Source: Dastarcus helophoroides (Eukaryota > Arthropoda > Insecta > Coleoptera > Bothrideridae). Taken from it: 64,000 nucleotides of DNA. Positions within the stretch are counted from its first letter, which is position 1, and every line of letters starts with the position of its first letter. The stretch is taken from contig CM053331.1 in NCBI GenBank assembly GCA_028583605.1, positions 7,074,508 through 7,138,507 on the forward strand. The letters run 5' to 3'. Under the pieces are notes generated by a model. That model searched no databases. It worked only from the letters and a program-made list of their open reading frames with translations, and was not told the origin of the DNA. Below are positions 48,341 through 59,600 of this stretch, piece by piece. Made by a program: the position numbers and the translations under genes.

Positions 48341-48945
48341 AAAAAACTGGATATTTTAAAAAATCTTCGGTGTCAAGCTTTCTAAAAAATCTAGAATTTT
48401 CGAAAGAAAGGTTTAAAAAATTAAAATCACCAGAAAAGTCGACATTTTTAAAAAGTCGAAAATTTCAAAAAAGTTGGATTTTAAAAAATATCGAAATTTT
48501 GGACCGGTGAATTGTGTGAAAAAATGTTAAAAGTGAAAGCTTGAAAAAGTCGAAATATTAATAAAATACTTAAAATTTGGAAATAAAATGGGTAATATGG
48601 AAAATTTCAGTAAAAACTATCTATCAAACTATCAAAAGTTAAATTTTTAAAAAAGATGTTTGATAAGTCGGATAAGATTAAAAAAGATCGAAAGTTTCAG
48701 TGAAGTGGCAGTGTGTAAAATAGGCAAAATTTTTAAAAAAGTTTGGATGTTCGGAAAAGGCGAAACTCGACTAAATTTACAAAGGCAGAAGTTAAAAAAA
48801 AAGCGACACTTAAAAAATCGATGTACTTTAATACATTAAATAAAGTAGCAGCCGTGAAATAGTGAATGGGATCGGATGACATATCAGTTAGTGATTAATA
48901 AAAGGAGAACAAAACACTGACGTCTATATTAAGGGTAACTTTAAA
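48341..48945. repeat. A-rich degenerate satellite
   Basis: AAAATTTCGAAA-type low-complexity sequence followed by about 100 bp without recognised features (48850-48945). No gene. Confidence 0.55.
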
Positions 48946-48947
48946 TA

Positions 48948-49240
48948 TAATTACTTGTTTTATTTGTTAAGGGCACACCACTCGGAGACATGTAAAATAG
49001 CATGTTCTATCTTGACCCCCTTAAAAGCTAAATTTTGAAAAATCCTTCCTTAATGCTCACTTACGTTTTATTGCGAATTCCTGTGCAAAATTTAAAGTTT
49101 CTTTGACTTAGGTCGTACGTTGTCTGTCAGTTGGTGCTTAAAGTTTTATTAAATAGTTAAGCCAATTTTTTGTTATTCACACAACCTTCTCCAACCGAAA
49201 ATTTATAAAACGAAATTCGTGGCTACCACCGGTTAACACC
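48948..49240. repeat. Isolated partial copy of the 415-bp satellite
   Basis: Matches 54872-55135: tttgttaagggca, cgttttattgcgaa, cctgtgcaaaattt, cgtacgttgtctgtcagt, ccaattttttgttattcaca and ggctaccacc occur in the same order. Confidence 0.8.
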
Positions 49241-49854
49241 ATAACCTCAAAGTATTAGAGTCTGTGTACATTCCTAAAATTAAAAGTGATAACTCGATTA
49301 AATTGTGTGAATGATTATGCCAGAGACTCTGAAAACTGATCAGAAACTTCATTTTAAAGAAGGTCTCCTTCATAATCTTACGTATTCGTGTACAATCAAT
49401 CCTAATAATCGTTTGGTGGTCAAAATTTCAATGAAAAACTAAGATTCATCAGTAATTTTTTCTTTTTTCTCCACAGTTTTATCTCCATGTGGTACATTTT
49501 TCTAATCGACTGCAGATCGTAGAAACTGAACAAAAAGTTTCATTTGAATATAAACAGCATATCGTCATCATAATTTCGTATTCAGATCATTTCGATCCAT
49601 CTTAACATGAGAGGTATCAACAAATGTATGCAAAATTGGTCACTACATGGACATTTCTGACATCATTAAATAAGAGACCTTGAACTTTTTTTTAATAATA
49701 ATCGAGTGAATAAATCCGTATTATGTTGTTAAGATTTTGCAATTTCAGGTAAGTCATCAATAGTATTTTATTTTTCCACCATAATTTTATCTTCATACTT
49801 GTAAAGATGTACCTAATCGATTAAATTGGTACATATTCTAAGAACTGCTGAGAT

Positions 49855-49945
49855 TAAAATACAAAACTTGTCCCCTGAAACCAAGAAAGATTAAACAATA
49901 CAACAAAGGTTGGTTTCAAGGGACAAGTTTTTTATTTCAATTTTT
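49855..49945. mobile_element. Family A miniature foldback
   Basis: caaaacttgtcccctgaaac, then caagaaagattaaacaatac and aacaaaggtt, joined directly to the inverted ggtttcaagggacaagtttt and atttcaatt. The centre with the hammerhead-like core is deleted. Confidence 0.7.
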
Positions 49946-50417
49946 TTAGAGAGGGCCGTAGAATGATACGTCATGCTATACTGAAAAAACTTTAAATTTT
50001 CCTTTATAAGCTAAAGAGAAAGTTTTCTAAAACAATTTTGACTCCAAAAGACAAAATTTAGAAAGGTCGAAGTTCATAAGAAACAAATAAAAAACTTCAA
50101 GAAAGTCAAAATTTTGAAAAAAGGTAAGTTTAAAGAGGTGAATATTTTAAAAAAGTAAAAAATTGTGAAACCAAGACGAAACTTTAAAAAGGTTTATACT
50201 TAAAAAACCGAAATAATAAAAATAATAAATATAGAACATAACTTTCACAAAAAAAGTCGAAACTTTGAGAAACAATCAAAGATTGAAAAAATAGTTGGAA
50301 TTTTTAATAAAAGCGAAAATTGTGGAAAATAACAAAATTTTCAAAATCAACATTTAAAAAAAAAAAATTGAAAAAACCTGCCAAAAAAAATATCAAAATT
50401 TAGAGACAAATATGACA

Positions 50418-50522
50418 TTTTGGAGCAACTTTTGTTGTGTTTTTTGATCTTTCTTGGTTTCAAAGGACAAGTTTGATATTTCAATTTTTGAAGATAACTA
50501 AAGACCAGTCCGTTCCATCAAA
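50418..50522 (+). mobile_element. Family A right-arm fragment
   Basis: ggagcaacttttgttgtgtt through ggtttcaaaggacaagttt to ggaccagtccgttcc-like text (accagtccgttccatcaaa). Only the distal part of the arm is present. Confidence 0.65.
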
Positions 50523-51777
50523 AAAAACTGATAAGATGCTTCGCCTAAAACTGAATAGGATATCTTCCTGGTAATCTTTTGCGTTCAATCAACCGATCAT
50601 CCTAAATACGACTCTTTTGGTGGTAAAAATTTCAATGAAAAAGAACAGTTAATAAGTAATTTTTTTTTCCACGATAACTATTCCTTCATATGCACCATTC
50701 TTTCTAAGCTGACCTTTATCGAATGCAGAGACTTTAGAAACTTTATCGAATGCTAAATGTTAATCATTTGAATGTTAAAGACTCTAGAAACCAATTGAAA
50801 GCTTTATTTTAAAGTAAACAGCAGATGGCCTTGGTATTCGTGTACAATCAATCCATCTTAGTAATAATATGGTGGTCAAAATTTCAATGAAAACAAAATT
50901 CCATCAGTAATATTTTCTATTTTCACCACAATTTTTTTTCAGATGGTACATTTTGCTAGCCTGTACCTCATCGATTGGTTAAGTTAAAGATTCTAAAAAC
51001 TAGTTAGAAGATTCATCTGAAACTAAGTAACATATCGTCGTCATAATTTTAAGTATTCGGATCAAGTCCATCCACTTTAATAATCATCTGGTGATCAAAA
51101 TTTCAATTAAAAACGCAATTTCATCAGTAATATTTTCTTTTTTCACCATTATATTGTCTTCACGTGGTACATTTTCTAAGCTGCATCTTATCGAAGTAGG
51201 TAGGTTAGAGACACTAGAAACTAATCAGAAGCTTTATCCGAAACTAAACAACATATGGTGGCTTTCATTTCATATAGCATAGCGTCGTCATAATTTTCGT
51301 ACTGAAATAAAATCCCGACATTCATCTTAATAATCATTTGGTGGTCAAAATTTTAATGAGAAAGTTCTTTTTTTTTAATCCATTCGCAAAGGAAAAACTC
51401 ATTATGCTTTCAAAGCATTGCGAGTAGGATGCGAAAACAATGATAGATGGCGATGAATCGCCTTCTTAAGCGAGGATAGGTTGTAATTTTTTTTCGGTAA
51501 CAAGTACCATAACTTGGAAGCTCTATAAAAAAAAGTCTCCATAGACAGAAGTCCTCACTGTGTCAAGCTGGAAAGCACAGGAATTTGCTGTCTCCGACTG
51601 TCTAGTATACCTCAAGAATTTTGCCCTTGAGAGGATCAATCCTATTAGTTCCAGCGAGCATCTTCCGTAATAGTACTTGTAGAAAAGAGACAAGTCACCA
51701 ACCATACGCCTGTGCTCTAGTGTTTCAAAGGAATCGGTCAGACTTTCGTCATCAATTAGGCGAATCGCTCTTCTTTG

Positions 51778-52138
51778 TAGGGATATGGACAGGTCACTGT
51801 CGATTAAACAAACACCTCCACAGAATGGGAATTATAAACGACCCGAGCTGCAGAGGGTGTTTAGAAGAAGATGAAAGTGTCGAGCACGTGATGTGTCACT
51901 GCCCGGCACTAGCATCAATCAGAGGATCCACGCTGGGGGACTTCTGGCCTAGTGTGGCCATTTTGAGAGAGGCGCATCCAAGGGACGTTCTTCAGTTTCT
52001 CAACAAGGTTGGGTAGCTAAATGAATGACCAAGGACACCTCAATCACGGGGATAGCACAATGGGCCCGGAAAGGGTGGCCTAAGTGCTGGCCTAAACTGT
52101 AGGCAACCCACAACGAATCCAGAATCCAGAATCCAGAA
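51778..52138 (+). mobile_element. Nested LINE 3' tail with 9-bp target duplication
   Basis: A 361-bp plus-strand insertion inside the minus-strand Jockey-like ORF2, flanked by a perfect 9-bp repeat, tcttctttg, at 51769-51777 and 52139-52147. Deleting it with one repeat restores the QRRAIRLIDD reading. It holds the C-terminus of a different LINE, a short 3' UTR and a tail of about three gaatcca heptamers (52115-52138). Confidence 0.93.
51780..52016 (+). pseudogene. RNase H-tail C-terminus of an R1/I-group LINE
   Basis: About 78 codons, open to TAG at 52014-52016: WTGHCRLNKHLHRMGI, then DPSCRGCLEEDESVEHVMCH and CPAL, ending DVLQFLNKVG. TGH..LN.HL..MG followed by C-x2-C...EHV.C.CP is the usual end of LINE ORF2 proteins that carry RNase H. 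Everything upstream was lost by 5' truncation at insertion. An open frame that appears to start at 51621 is only a fusion with the antisense of the host LINE. Confidence 0.85.
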
Positions 52139-54711
52139 TCTTCTTTGAATTGAATCCAAGAGAGCTAAAGTGTGTTTTAAGGCTGAACTCCAAGCATGGG
52201 AACAGTATTCTAGTGTTGGCCTAACTTGAGCTTTATTTAATGGTAATAGCTGATGAGATGTAAAGTACTTTTTAGCTCTAAAAAGAAAGCCTAACTTCTG
52301 AGAGGCAGATTTGGCAATGACGCGCACATGATCGTCCCAAGAGAAATTAGTGTTCGCATTCACTCCTAGGATAGATAGATTAGATCCCATCGGAAGGATT
52401 TTATCGTCCATTGGTATGTTTGTTGCATTATCCCCTGATGTTTTCTTGGAGAAAACCTCGGCCTGAGTTTTTGAAGCGTTAAAGTCGACCGAATTGTTCT
52501 TACCCCATTTCAGAATAATCTCGGGATCCCGATTAATCGTCTGTAGCTGCTGATCCCTTAGTCGATCTGAAGCAGCGATAGATAATGGTATGTCAAAGAA
52601 AAAAGATGACACAAGGTTACTATCATCTGCATAGCTGTATATAGGGTTGAAAGTTGAAGCTAAGAGATCGTTTATGTGTAACAGAAATAGAGTAGGAGGC
52701 AGAACAGACCCCTGAGGCACCCCTGCGTTAATCGCAAATGTCTCGGATGAGATGCCATCGACGACGATCTAAAGAGATCTGTCAGGGAGAAAATTGGATA
52801 TCAAATAACAGAGTCCGGGAAAAAGACCATAAGATGTTAATTTAGCGAGAAGAGATCGGTGCCAGACTCTGTCGAAAGCCTTTGAGATATACAATGCCAC
52901 AATCCTAGCCTCACCATATTTTTCCATAGCTGAGTTACAGATATGAGTAACATATGCTAGTAGATCGCCAGTGAAACGTTGTTGTCTAAAACCGTATTGT
53001 CTGTCGGAGATGATTCTATTTTCCTCCAGATATTTGAGAATCTCGATGTTAATAACCTTTTTCACTACTTTAGTTGTAACGAGAAACAAAGATATAGGGC
53101 GGTAGTTGTTAGCCAGATTCCTTTTTTCCTTTTTAGGGACAGGCTGCACCCTAGCAGATTTCCAGATGTTAGGGAATACACCTTTGTTGTAAGAGAGTGT
53201 GAACAGTTTGCTTAGGACAGAAGTCAACTCTGGGGCGCACTTCTTAAGAACAATAGCGGGAATATCATTAAGGCCAGAAGCTTTCGAGGTGTCGAGCTCA
53301 AGGAGAATCTTCCTGATTGTGCGTTGTCTGAAAACAACTTCAGGCATCGAAGTGCCAACCTTAGAAAGAATAGGAGGTTCTACATTTCAAGAATCAAGAT
53401 TGGAATTTTCAGCAAACATGAAGGCTAACATGTCAGCCTTTTTCTTGGAGGTAGTAGCAATATTGCTATTTTCATCGAGTAAAGGTGGAAAATTTGAAGA
53501 TGTAAAATTCTTTCCAATGGACTTTGCAAACCTGGAACAGTTCGGACAGTTGATAAACCTTTAGCGTATTTTACAATCGAAATCACCTTTTGCCTCGTGA
53601 ATAACCTGTTTACAAGAATTTGATGCATCTATAAATATGGTCCGAGCCTCGACTAAGGGATTATTTCGTCAACGAAGATATGCGCGATTTTTGCAGGAGA
53701 CAGCCTGAGCACATTTTAACTGAACCAAGATTTACTGGAGGCAGACTTCATTTGAGAGTGGGGAATTGAGCATTCCATACCAATCAGGATAGTTTCCGTG
53801 ATGGATTCGGCGACTAAGGAAGGGTTGTCTGACAATGAGTTAAAGCAGACTTCCTGCCATGGGAAAGATGCAAAGAAGTCTTAATTCTTTCCAGTTTGCC
53901 GAGTTAAAGTGCCAAACCCTACGGGACTACGCCTGGGAAGGTGGTATATGAAGCGAGCGAGAGGCTGCTACAAGCTTGTTATCCGAATTTCAAAGCGGTG
54001 ATGTCACAGAGATTTCATACGAATTTGGTAAATTTGTAAGGAAAAGGTCAAGTAGATTAGGTTGATGGGTATCTACATCAGGAATTCTTGTGGGTTCCTC
54101 AACTAATTGCGATAATCCACAAGTGATGGCGAAAACCTCTGCTATCCTTCCCGCGTGGTCAGTTCGGGAAGAAAACCTTAACCAGGGGATGTTGTGTAGG
54201 TTGAAATCACCAAGAAAGACAACCTTAGCGTTTAAATAATTTGTCTGTAGGTGATCTAAGGTTATGGAGAGATAGGAGAAGAGCTCTCTGTATGAGGGAT
54301 CGTTTGGAGATAAATAAAGTGAAAAAATGAATATTACTTCGCTTTTGGAGCAAATTTTCAGCCAAATCACATTATGATCAGCAGATTTCAGTGCTTCTTC
54401 TCGTTGGCAGGACAGGTCGCTTCGCGTAAAAGTACAAATTCCCCTCTTGTGTCGAAATTTTGTGTGCAAGTCGTAGTTAGGGCAAAGTAAATGTACTGTA
54501 TTGAAGGATGGGGAGACTTGGGTTTCTGTCAGAGACAGTACATGGGGTCTTTCATTTTGAAGGTGTTGATGAACCGAATTTAGATTTGAGTTTAGACCCC
54601 GAATGTTGCAGAATTGAATTTTAAATAAGTTTTTTAAAAGAATCTTGGCCCGTGGTACATTAAAATTTTCCGTCGATTTTGGATTCCCTTGTTCATCAGT
54701 AATTCTTTAAG

Positions 54712-55684
54712 GTGATACGTTAAAACGTTAGATATCTTCAAAGAGATGCTTTCAATGAGGGGAACGTAATAATATTTCGACGGCGCAATTCTTCCACGAA
54801 TTATTCCTTCTTTTAACTCCAGCCCACATACCAGAGATGGAACTTAAATTCATCAAACAATTATTTGTTTCATTTGTTAAGGGCAGTTTAATTTTATATT
54901 CCATCTTTACCCTCATAAAGACCGTATTTTGAAAAATTCTTTGTTAATACTCACCTACGTTTTATTGCGAACGCCTGTGCAAAATTTCCAGATTCTGCGC
55001 CTCCTAGGCAGTACGTTGTCTGTCAGTCAGTGTTGAAAGTATTATTAAGTAAATAGGCCAATTTTTTGTTATTCACACAAGGTTCTCCAATTAAAAATTT
55101 ATACAACGAAAGTTCTGGCTACCACCTACGAAGTTAAAACGTCAAATATCTTCAAAGAGATGCTTCAAATGCGAGGGATCTAATAATATTTCAACGTTGC
55201 AATATTTCCTCAAATTATTCCTTCTTTTAATTCCAACCCACATGCCAGAAATGGAAGTTAAATTCACCAAACAATTATTTGTTTCATTTGTTGAGGGCAG
55301 TTTAATTTTATATTTCGTCTTCACCTCCATAAAGACTGTATTTTTAAAAATCCTTCGTTAATACCCACCTACGTTTTATTGCGAACGCCTGTGCAAAATT
55401 TCAAGTTTCTGCGCCTCCTGTCTAAGGCCGTACATTGTCTGTCAGTCAGTGCTGAAAGTTTTATTAAGTAGATAGGCCAATTTTTTGTTATTCACACAAT
55501 GTTCGCCAATTAAAAATTTATAAAACGAAACTCCTGGCTACCACCTACGAAGTTAAAACGTCAGATATCTTCAAAGAGATGCTTCAAATGCGAGGGATCT
55601 AATAATATTTCAACGTCGCAATACTTCCACGAATTATTCCTTCTTTTAATTCCAGCCCACATGCCAGAGATGGAACTTAAATTC
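54712..55684. repeat. Tandem satellite, unit ~415-419 bp, about 2.3 copies
   Basis: gttaaaacgt starts units at 54719, 55133 and 55552. Each contains atcttcaaagagatgcttc, attattccttcttttaa, cacatgccaga, attatttgtttcatttgtt, cgttttattgcgaacgcctg and gtctgtcagtcagtg. The array decays at about 55685. A separate partial copy lies at 48948-49240. Confidence 0.9.
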
Positions 55685-55689
55685 ATTAA

Positions 55690-56035
55690 GCTCACGAATA
55701 TCCCAGGGGCTACTTAACTTTGTATACTGTCAAGAGAGAACAAAGGGGTAATGTTTTATTATTAAATACGTCTTAAGAAAATGAAATGAGAATAAGGAAA
55801 CAAAAAGGAACATTTCCTTGGAAGAAAGCAGATGTGAGCACAGTAGCGCATCGTGATGAATAATAAATGAAAAAGGTAATTCAAATTTCAACGTCAAATC
55901 GCTTTAAAAGTGTAATTACAATTTTGCTTTCGATTGTAATGCATTCAAACAATGTGTTGCGATTGGTCGAAATTAAATTGGGAATTCCGCAACCCGAGTT
56001 GATTAAAAACAATTCGACATTTCTAGCAGGGATGT
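55690..56035. other. Unique stretch, no gene identified
   Basis: Ordinary non-repetitive sequence between the satellite and transposon-like fragments. Confidence 0.4.
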
Positions 56036-56330
56036 AATGGAACTCCGTGACCGTAACCCAAGCTGTCGGATATCCGAAATAAAAAAAATCCGAATCCGTA
56101 ACCGCAACAGATTTAAATATTTCGGATAATTTCGGATGTTATTTCAAATAATTTTTCTAATTCTAGACGACGAATTTTTTAGTCGATTAAAATTGTAAGA
56201 CAATTTGCTCATATGTCACCCCATCTCACTCACTGGTACCTAAGGATGCAAACGATAGTTCGATGGGAAAGCATAAAAAATATCGACACATCGTTCAGTT
56301 TATAAACGATGTTTGAAAAACGATGTATCG
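56036..56330. mobile_element. Two MITE-like fragments
   Basis: agggatgtaatggaactccg with a following series of tccgaa/ttcgga words (56036-56140), then aaggatgcaaacgatagttc with cgatgt words (56240-56330). Both resemble ends of small hAT-type elements. Boundaries could not be fixed. Confidence 0.35.
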
Positions 56331-56422
56331 CATCGCGACAGAATTAAATCTGTTTCATAGAAATGAGGGTTCTAATACACAGATCAATAGGTTTAAACAT
56401 TTATTAGATTCAAAGTTTGGAA

Positions 56423-56465
56423 ACCAAAGACCGGTTTCGATCTTGTTAGATCTCGTCAGTTTGGT
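56423..56465 (-). ncRNA. Hammerhead ribozyme, type I, left arm
   Basis: Minus strand: stem I ACCAAA/UUUGGU (6 bp), core CUGACGA (56459-56453), stem II GAUC-UAACAA-GAUC, GAAA (56438-56435), stem III from palindromic CCGG closed by the A15.1-U16.1 pair, and cleavage triplet GUC ending at 56429. All invariant residues are present in 43 nt. The stem III is extremely short, so activity may need a dimer. Confidence 0.85.
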
Positions 56466-56551
56466 ATATCCAACTCGAATGCTAACAAATGTTCGGACAA
56501 GTAAGTACTAAAGTATCTGTCGAAACATTTGTTAGCATTCGAGTTGCATAT

Positions 56552-56594
56552 ACCAAACTCACGAGTTCTAATAAGATCGAAACCGGTCTTTGGT
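56552..56594 (+). ncRNA. Decayed hammerhead motif, right arm
   Basis: ACCAAA and TTTGGT stem I and GAAACCGGTC are kept, but the core reads CTCACGA instead of CTGACGA (the invariant G is C at 56560) and stem II is mismatched (GTTC/GATC). Predicted inactive. Confidence 0.75.
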
Positions 56595-56611
56595 TTCCAA
56601 ACTTCGAATCT

Positions 56612-59600
56612 GTAAAAAAGCCCAAATTTTGAAAGAAAAATAAGACTTTTTAGAAAAGTTTTATTGATTTGAAAACTTGAAAATGTAAACTGAATTTTCA
56701 CAATTATTGTTTATTTACTTAATATTTATTATTTTAAATTTTGGGGCCAACAGAAAATTCTTATCTTTATTAAGATTTCCAGTTTAAACTTCAAATTTTC
56801 AGTTCTTTTAAGACAACTTTCTTCAGATAAATTTCCTTTTCCCGAAATTTTAATGTTGTTAATTTCGTATCTTAATTCAAAACCTACAGAAAACAGTCGA
56901 AATTTTCATAAAAAAGATAAACAAATTTAGAAATAGCTCAATTTTTAAGTTAAAAATAAAAATTTTTAAATCAAAACCAAAACAGAATTCTCAAAATTTA
57001 GAACCTAATTTCTAAATTTGGAATATTTGAGAAGTTGTCAATATCTTAGTAAACAAATCTTCATACCTATCAACAGAAATTAGAAATTTTTGTCAAAATT
57101 CCGGTTTTAATTTGAAAATAGCATATTTTTTAATTTCAAATTTTCTTAGAAATCTCGTATCTCTCTTTATAGATTTTATTTTTTTCCAAATTTAAACTTT
57201 TTTTCCAAATCCGTACTTTAACCTTGAATTTTTATTGAAAATTCGAACATTTTTTATAAATATTTAAGATTAAAGTGGAATTTTTAGAATTTTGAGTTTA
57301 GCTTTTAAAGGTTAAAGTGTTTCTTCCATGTATGTCGAAATGTCTGCTTTGTTCGAAAAATTTAAACTTTAAACGTACTCTTCTGATCAGAATTTTTTTT
57401 TAGAAAATTCGAATTTTTCATAATGTACACTTTTTTGGAAATTTTGTCTTTTTATTGAAAATTTTAACTTTTTATGAAAATGTCGATATTTTTCAAAATT
57501 TCGACTATCAAAAATGTTAATATTTTTTTAAAATTTGTCTGTTTTCAAAATTTCCTTTTTTTTCGAAATTTTTGAAAATTTTGTTGTTCCAAAAATTTTG
57601 AATTTTGTCTCTTTTTGAAAACTAGTAGGGCTCAGAACTTGGCTTCTTTTAAATTTGGCACTTTTACAAAATCTACTCTAACTTTTTCATAAAGTTAAAT
57701 TTTTTATGAAAATTTCAACATTTTTTTCATTAATTTCTTCAGAATATAAATTTTCTTTTCAAAATTGTAGCTGTTACAAAAATTTCGACACTTTTGAAAT
57801 CCCTTTATTTTTTAAAATTCCAAAATTTGTAATTTTCCAAACATTTCATTTTTTGATAAAAACTTGGGATTTTTTTTTAAATTTTGATATTTTTTAAATT
57901 GTTGATTATTTTTCTTTTAAATTGTAAACTTATTTTAAAATTTCAACTTTTTTGAAAATTTAGTTTTTTCCAAATCACATTTTTTCCAAATTTCCCCTAT
58001 TTTTGACATTTTTGGCCATTTCTCAAAATTTCGAATTTTTATTTTAAATCCTTATTAATTTAGAATTACATTTTTTTAGGTTGAATAAAAACCACTTTTA
58101 AAAAAATGTGGCTTTTCAAAAATTTCGTTTTTTTAATAAAAACATTTTCTCGAAAATCATCTTTTGAAATTTTTTAAGATATTACAATTTATCTTTAAAT
58201 GAAATTAGTACGATTTCAAAAATTTGCCTTTTTTTGAAAAAAGGATTTTTCAAATTCCTTGCAAAATTTTGTCTTGAACATTTTTAGTATTTTTTTAGAA
58301 TCTCCACATTTTTAGAAATTCTTTTATTGAAAATGTTGACTTTTTTATGAAAATGTCGATATTTTGCTAAATTTTAAATATTTAAATTTTGATTTAAAAT
58401 TCGTCTGTTAAAATTTCGACTCTTTCGAAATTATAAAATTTTTTGAAAATTTCATTTTTTTAAAAAAAATTGAACTTATTTTTTAATTAGTACGACTCTA
58501 AAATTTTTCAAATTTCGATATTTTCTTAAAATTTCGCTCTTTTTTTTAAAATTCCGAATGTTATAAAAAGTTTTATCGAAATTTCAGCTTTTTTAGAAAA
58601 CCTGAATTTTTTATGAAAATTTCAACATAGTTTAAAATTGCTGAAGTTTTTCAAAATTTGAAATTCGTTTTCAAAATGCTGCCTATTTTAAAAATGTTGA
58701 TATTTTTAAAATTCGTTTATTTTTCAAAATTCCAAAATTTTGCATTAAACAAAATTTTATTTTTATAAATTTTAATTTTTTCTACGATATTTAAGCCTTT
58801 TCTTTAAAAATATATTTTAACGTTGAATTTTTATGCAACATTTGAGCATTTTTTACAAATATTTGAGGTTAAAGTGGAAATTTTTAAAATTTTGAGTGTA
58901 ACCTTAAAATATGGGGCTGTAATTTCAAAACGTCTACTTTTTTTTGAAAATCTTAATCATTAAAGGTAACTTCCGGCTCAAAAAACGTATAATTTAAAAA
59001 ATTGCGAAATTTCGAGAAAGAAGTCGTATTTTTGAGAAAAATAGTCGAAATTTCGAGATTTGAGTCAAAATTTCAACTTTAATCTTGAAATTTCGAGAAA
59101 AAAATTCAAAATTTCAATTAAATTCGGAATTTCTAAAATACTTTTCTTTTAAATTGATGTCCTTTCCTAATGTTAACTTAAACTAGCAATTAATTTAATT
59201 AAATATTTAAAAAACATCGATGTATCGATACCGAATACAGATGTTTAAGATCTCGATATTTCATTGAAAAAAATATCGATGTTCAAACATCGATGCTTTT
59301 TTAAAGATATTGCATCCCTACATATGACTGTAATCTCGAAATATCGACTTTTTTGCTCAGTTGTAAGCTTTAAGCGGAAAAAAAATTAGATAAAAAATTT
59401 CACATTTTATCAAAATTTCTAGCTTTAAGAGGCATTTGTTTTAGATTTTCGACTTTTTGTAATATTTTATTTTATTTACAAAGAACTCGACATTTTTAAA
59501 TAAAAGCGAGATTTTTAAAAAAGTCTAATTTTTGGGTCAAAAATAAAAGTTTCCAAATAAAAACCAAAACAGAATTCTCAAAATTCGACCCGAATTTCCA

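Larger units (their letters stand above)
49241..51367. repeat. Degenerate tandem repeat, unit ~220-250 bp
   Basis: The landmark ggtggtcaaaatttcaatg recurs at 49415, 50619, 50871, 51090 and 51340, each followed by catcagtaat and ttcaccac words. It is interrupted by family A pieces (49855-49945 and 50418-50522) and A-rich satellite (49950-50417). The Jockey-like LINE is inserted in the last unit. Confidence 0.75.
51368..54690 (-). mobile_element. Jockey-like LINE, 5' truncated, inserted in satellite
   Basis: Minus strand, with an A-run tail at 51368-51377 and ORF2 from endonuclease to C-terminus. The 5' end at about 54690 lies next to gttcatcagtaat, where the interrupted 220-250-bp satellite unit resumes. 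A short gttc occurs at both junctions (51364-51367 and 54691-54694). ORF1 is absent. A second LINE tail is nested at 51778-52138. Confidence 0.85.
51402..54690 (-). pseudogene. Jockey-like LINE ORF2 (endonuclease + reverse transcriptase), disabled
   Basis: Minus strand in order: EEP endonuclease (about 54640-53900) with CNIRGLNSN, LTETQ, GDFNLHNIPW and NLLDLFLTN; a linker with stops; reverse transcriptase (about 53347-52150) with KASGLNDIPA, NNYRPISL, motif A ISKAFDRVWH, and YADD at 52622-52633; then a C-terminal tail after the nested insertion (51768-51402) with LQRRAIRLIDD-like text, FYKYYYGRCS and LWYLLPKK, ending at TAA 51402-51404. In motif A the codon for the first metal-binding Asp is TAT (Tyr, 52889-52891). 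There is a frameshift between 52769 and 52720 and another near 51530. The enzyme would nick DNA and copy its RNA at the nick; this copy cannot. Confidence 0.88.
56406..56611. mobile_element. Compact foldback with paired hammerhead motifs
   Basis: Arms 56406-56498 and 56519-56611 are inverted copies (agattcaaagtttggaaacc against ggtttccaaacttcgaatct) around a ~20-bp loop. The left arm holds a complete hammerhead on the minus strand; the right arm holds a mutated one on the plus strand. It is unrelated in sequence to 34274-35383 but has the same plan. No target duplication was recognised. Confidence 0.82.

Noticed and set aside
49415..51370. CUGAUGA on the minus strand of the repeated catcag motif as a hammerhead
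   Set aside because: Most copies have CTGATGG or lack a proper stem II, GAAA-stem III and cleavage site, so it is a chance match.
51621..52016. 131-codon plus-strand frame taken as one gene
   Set aside because: The first 53 codons are the antisense of the host LINE. Only the part after 51778 belongs to the nested LINE.
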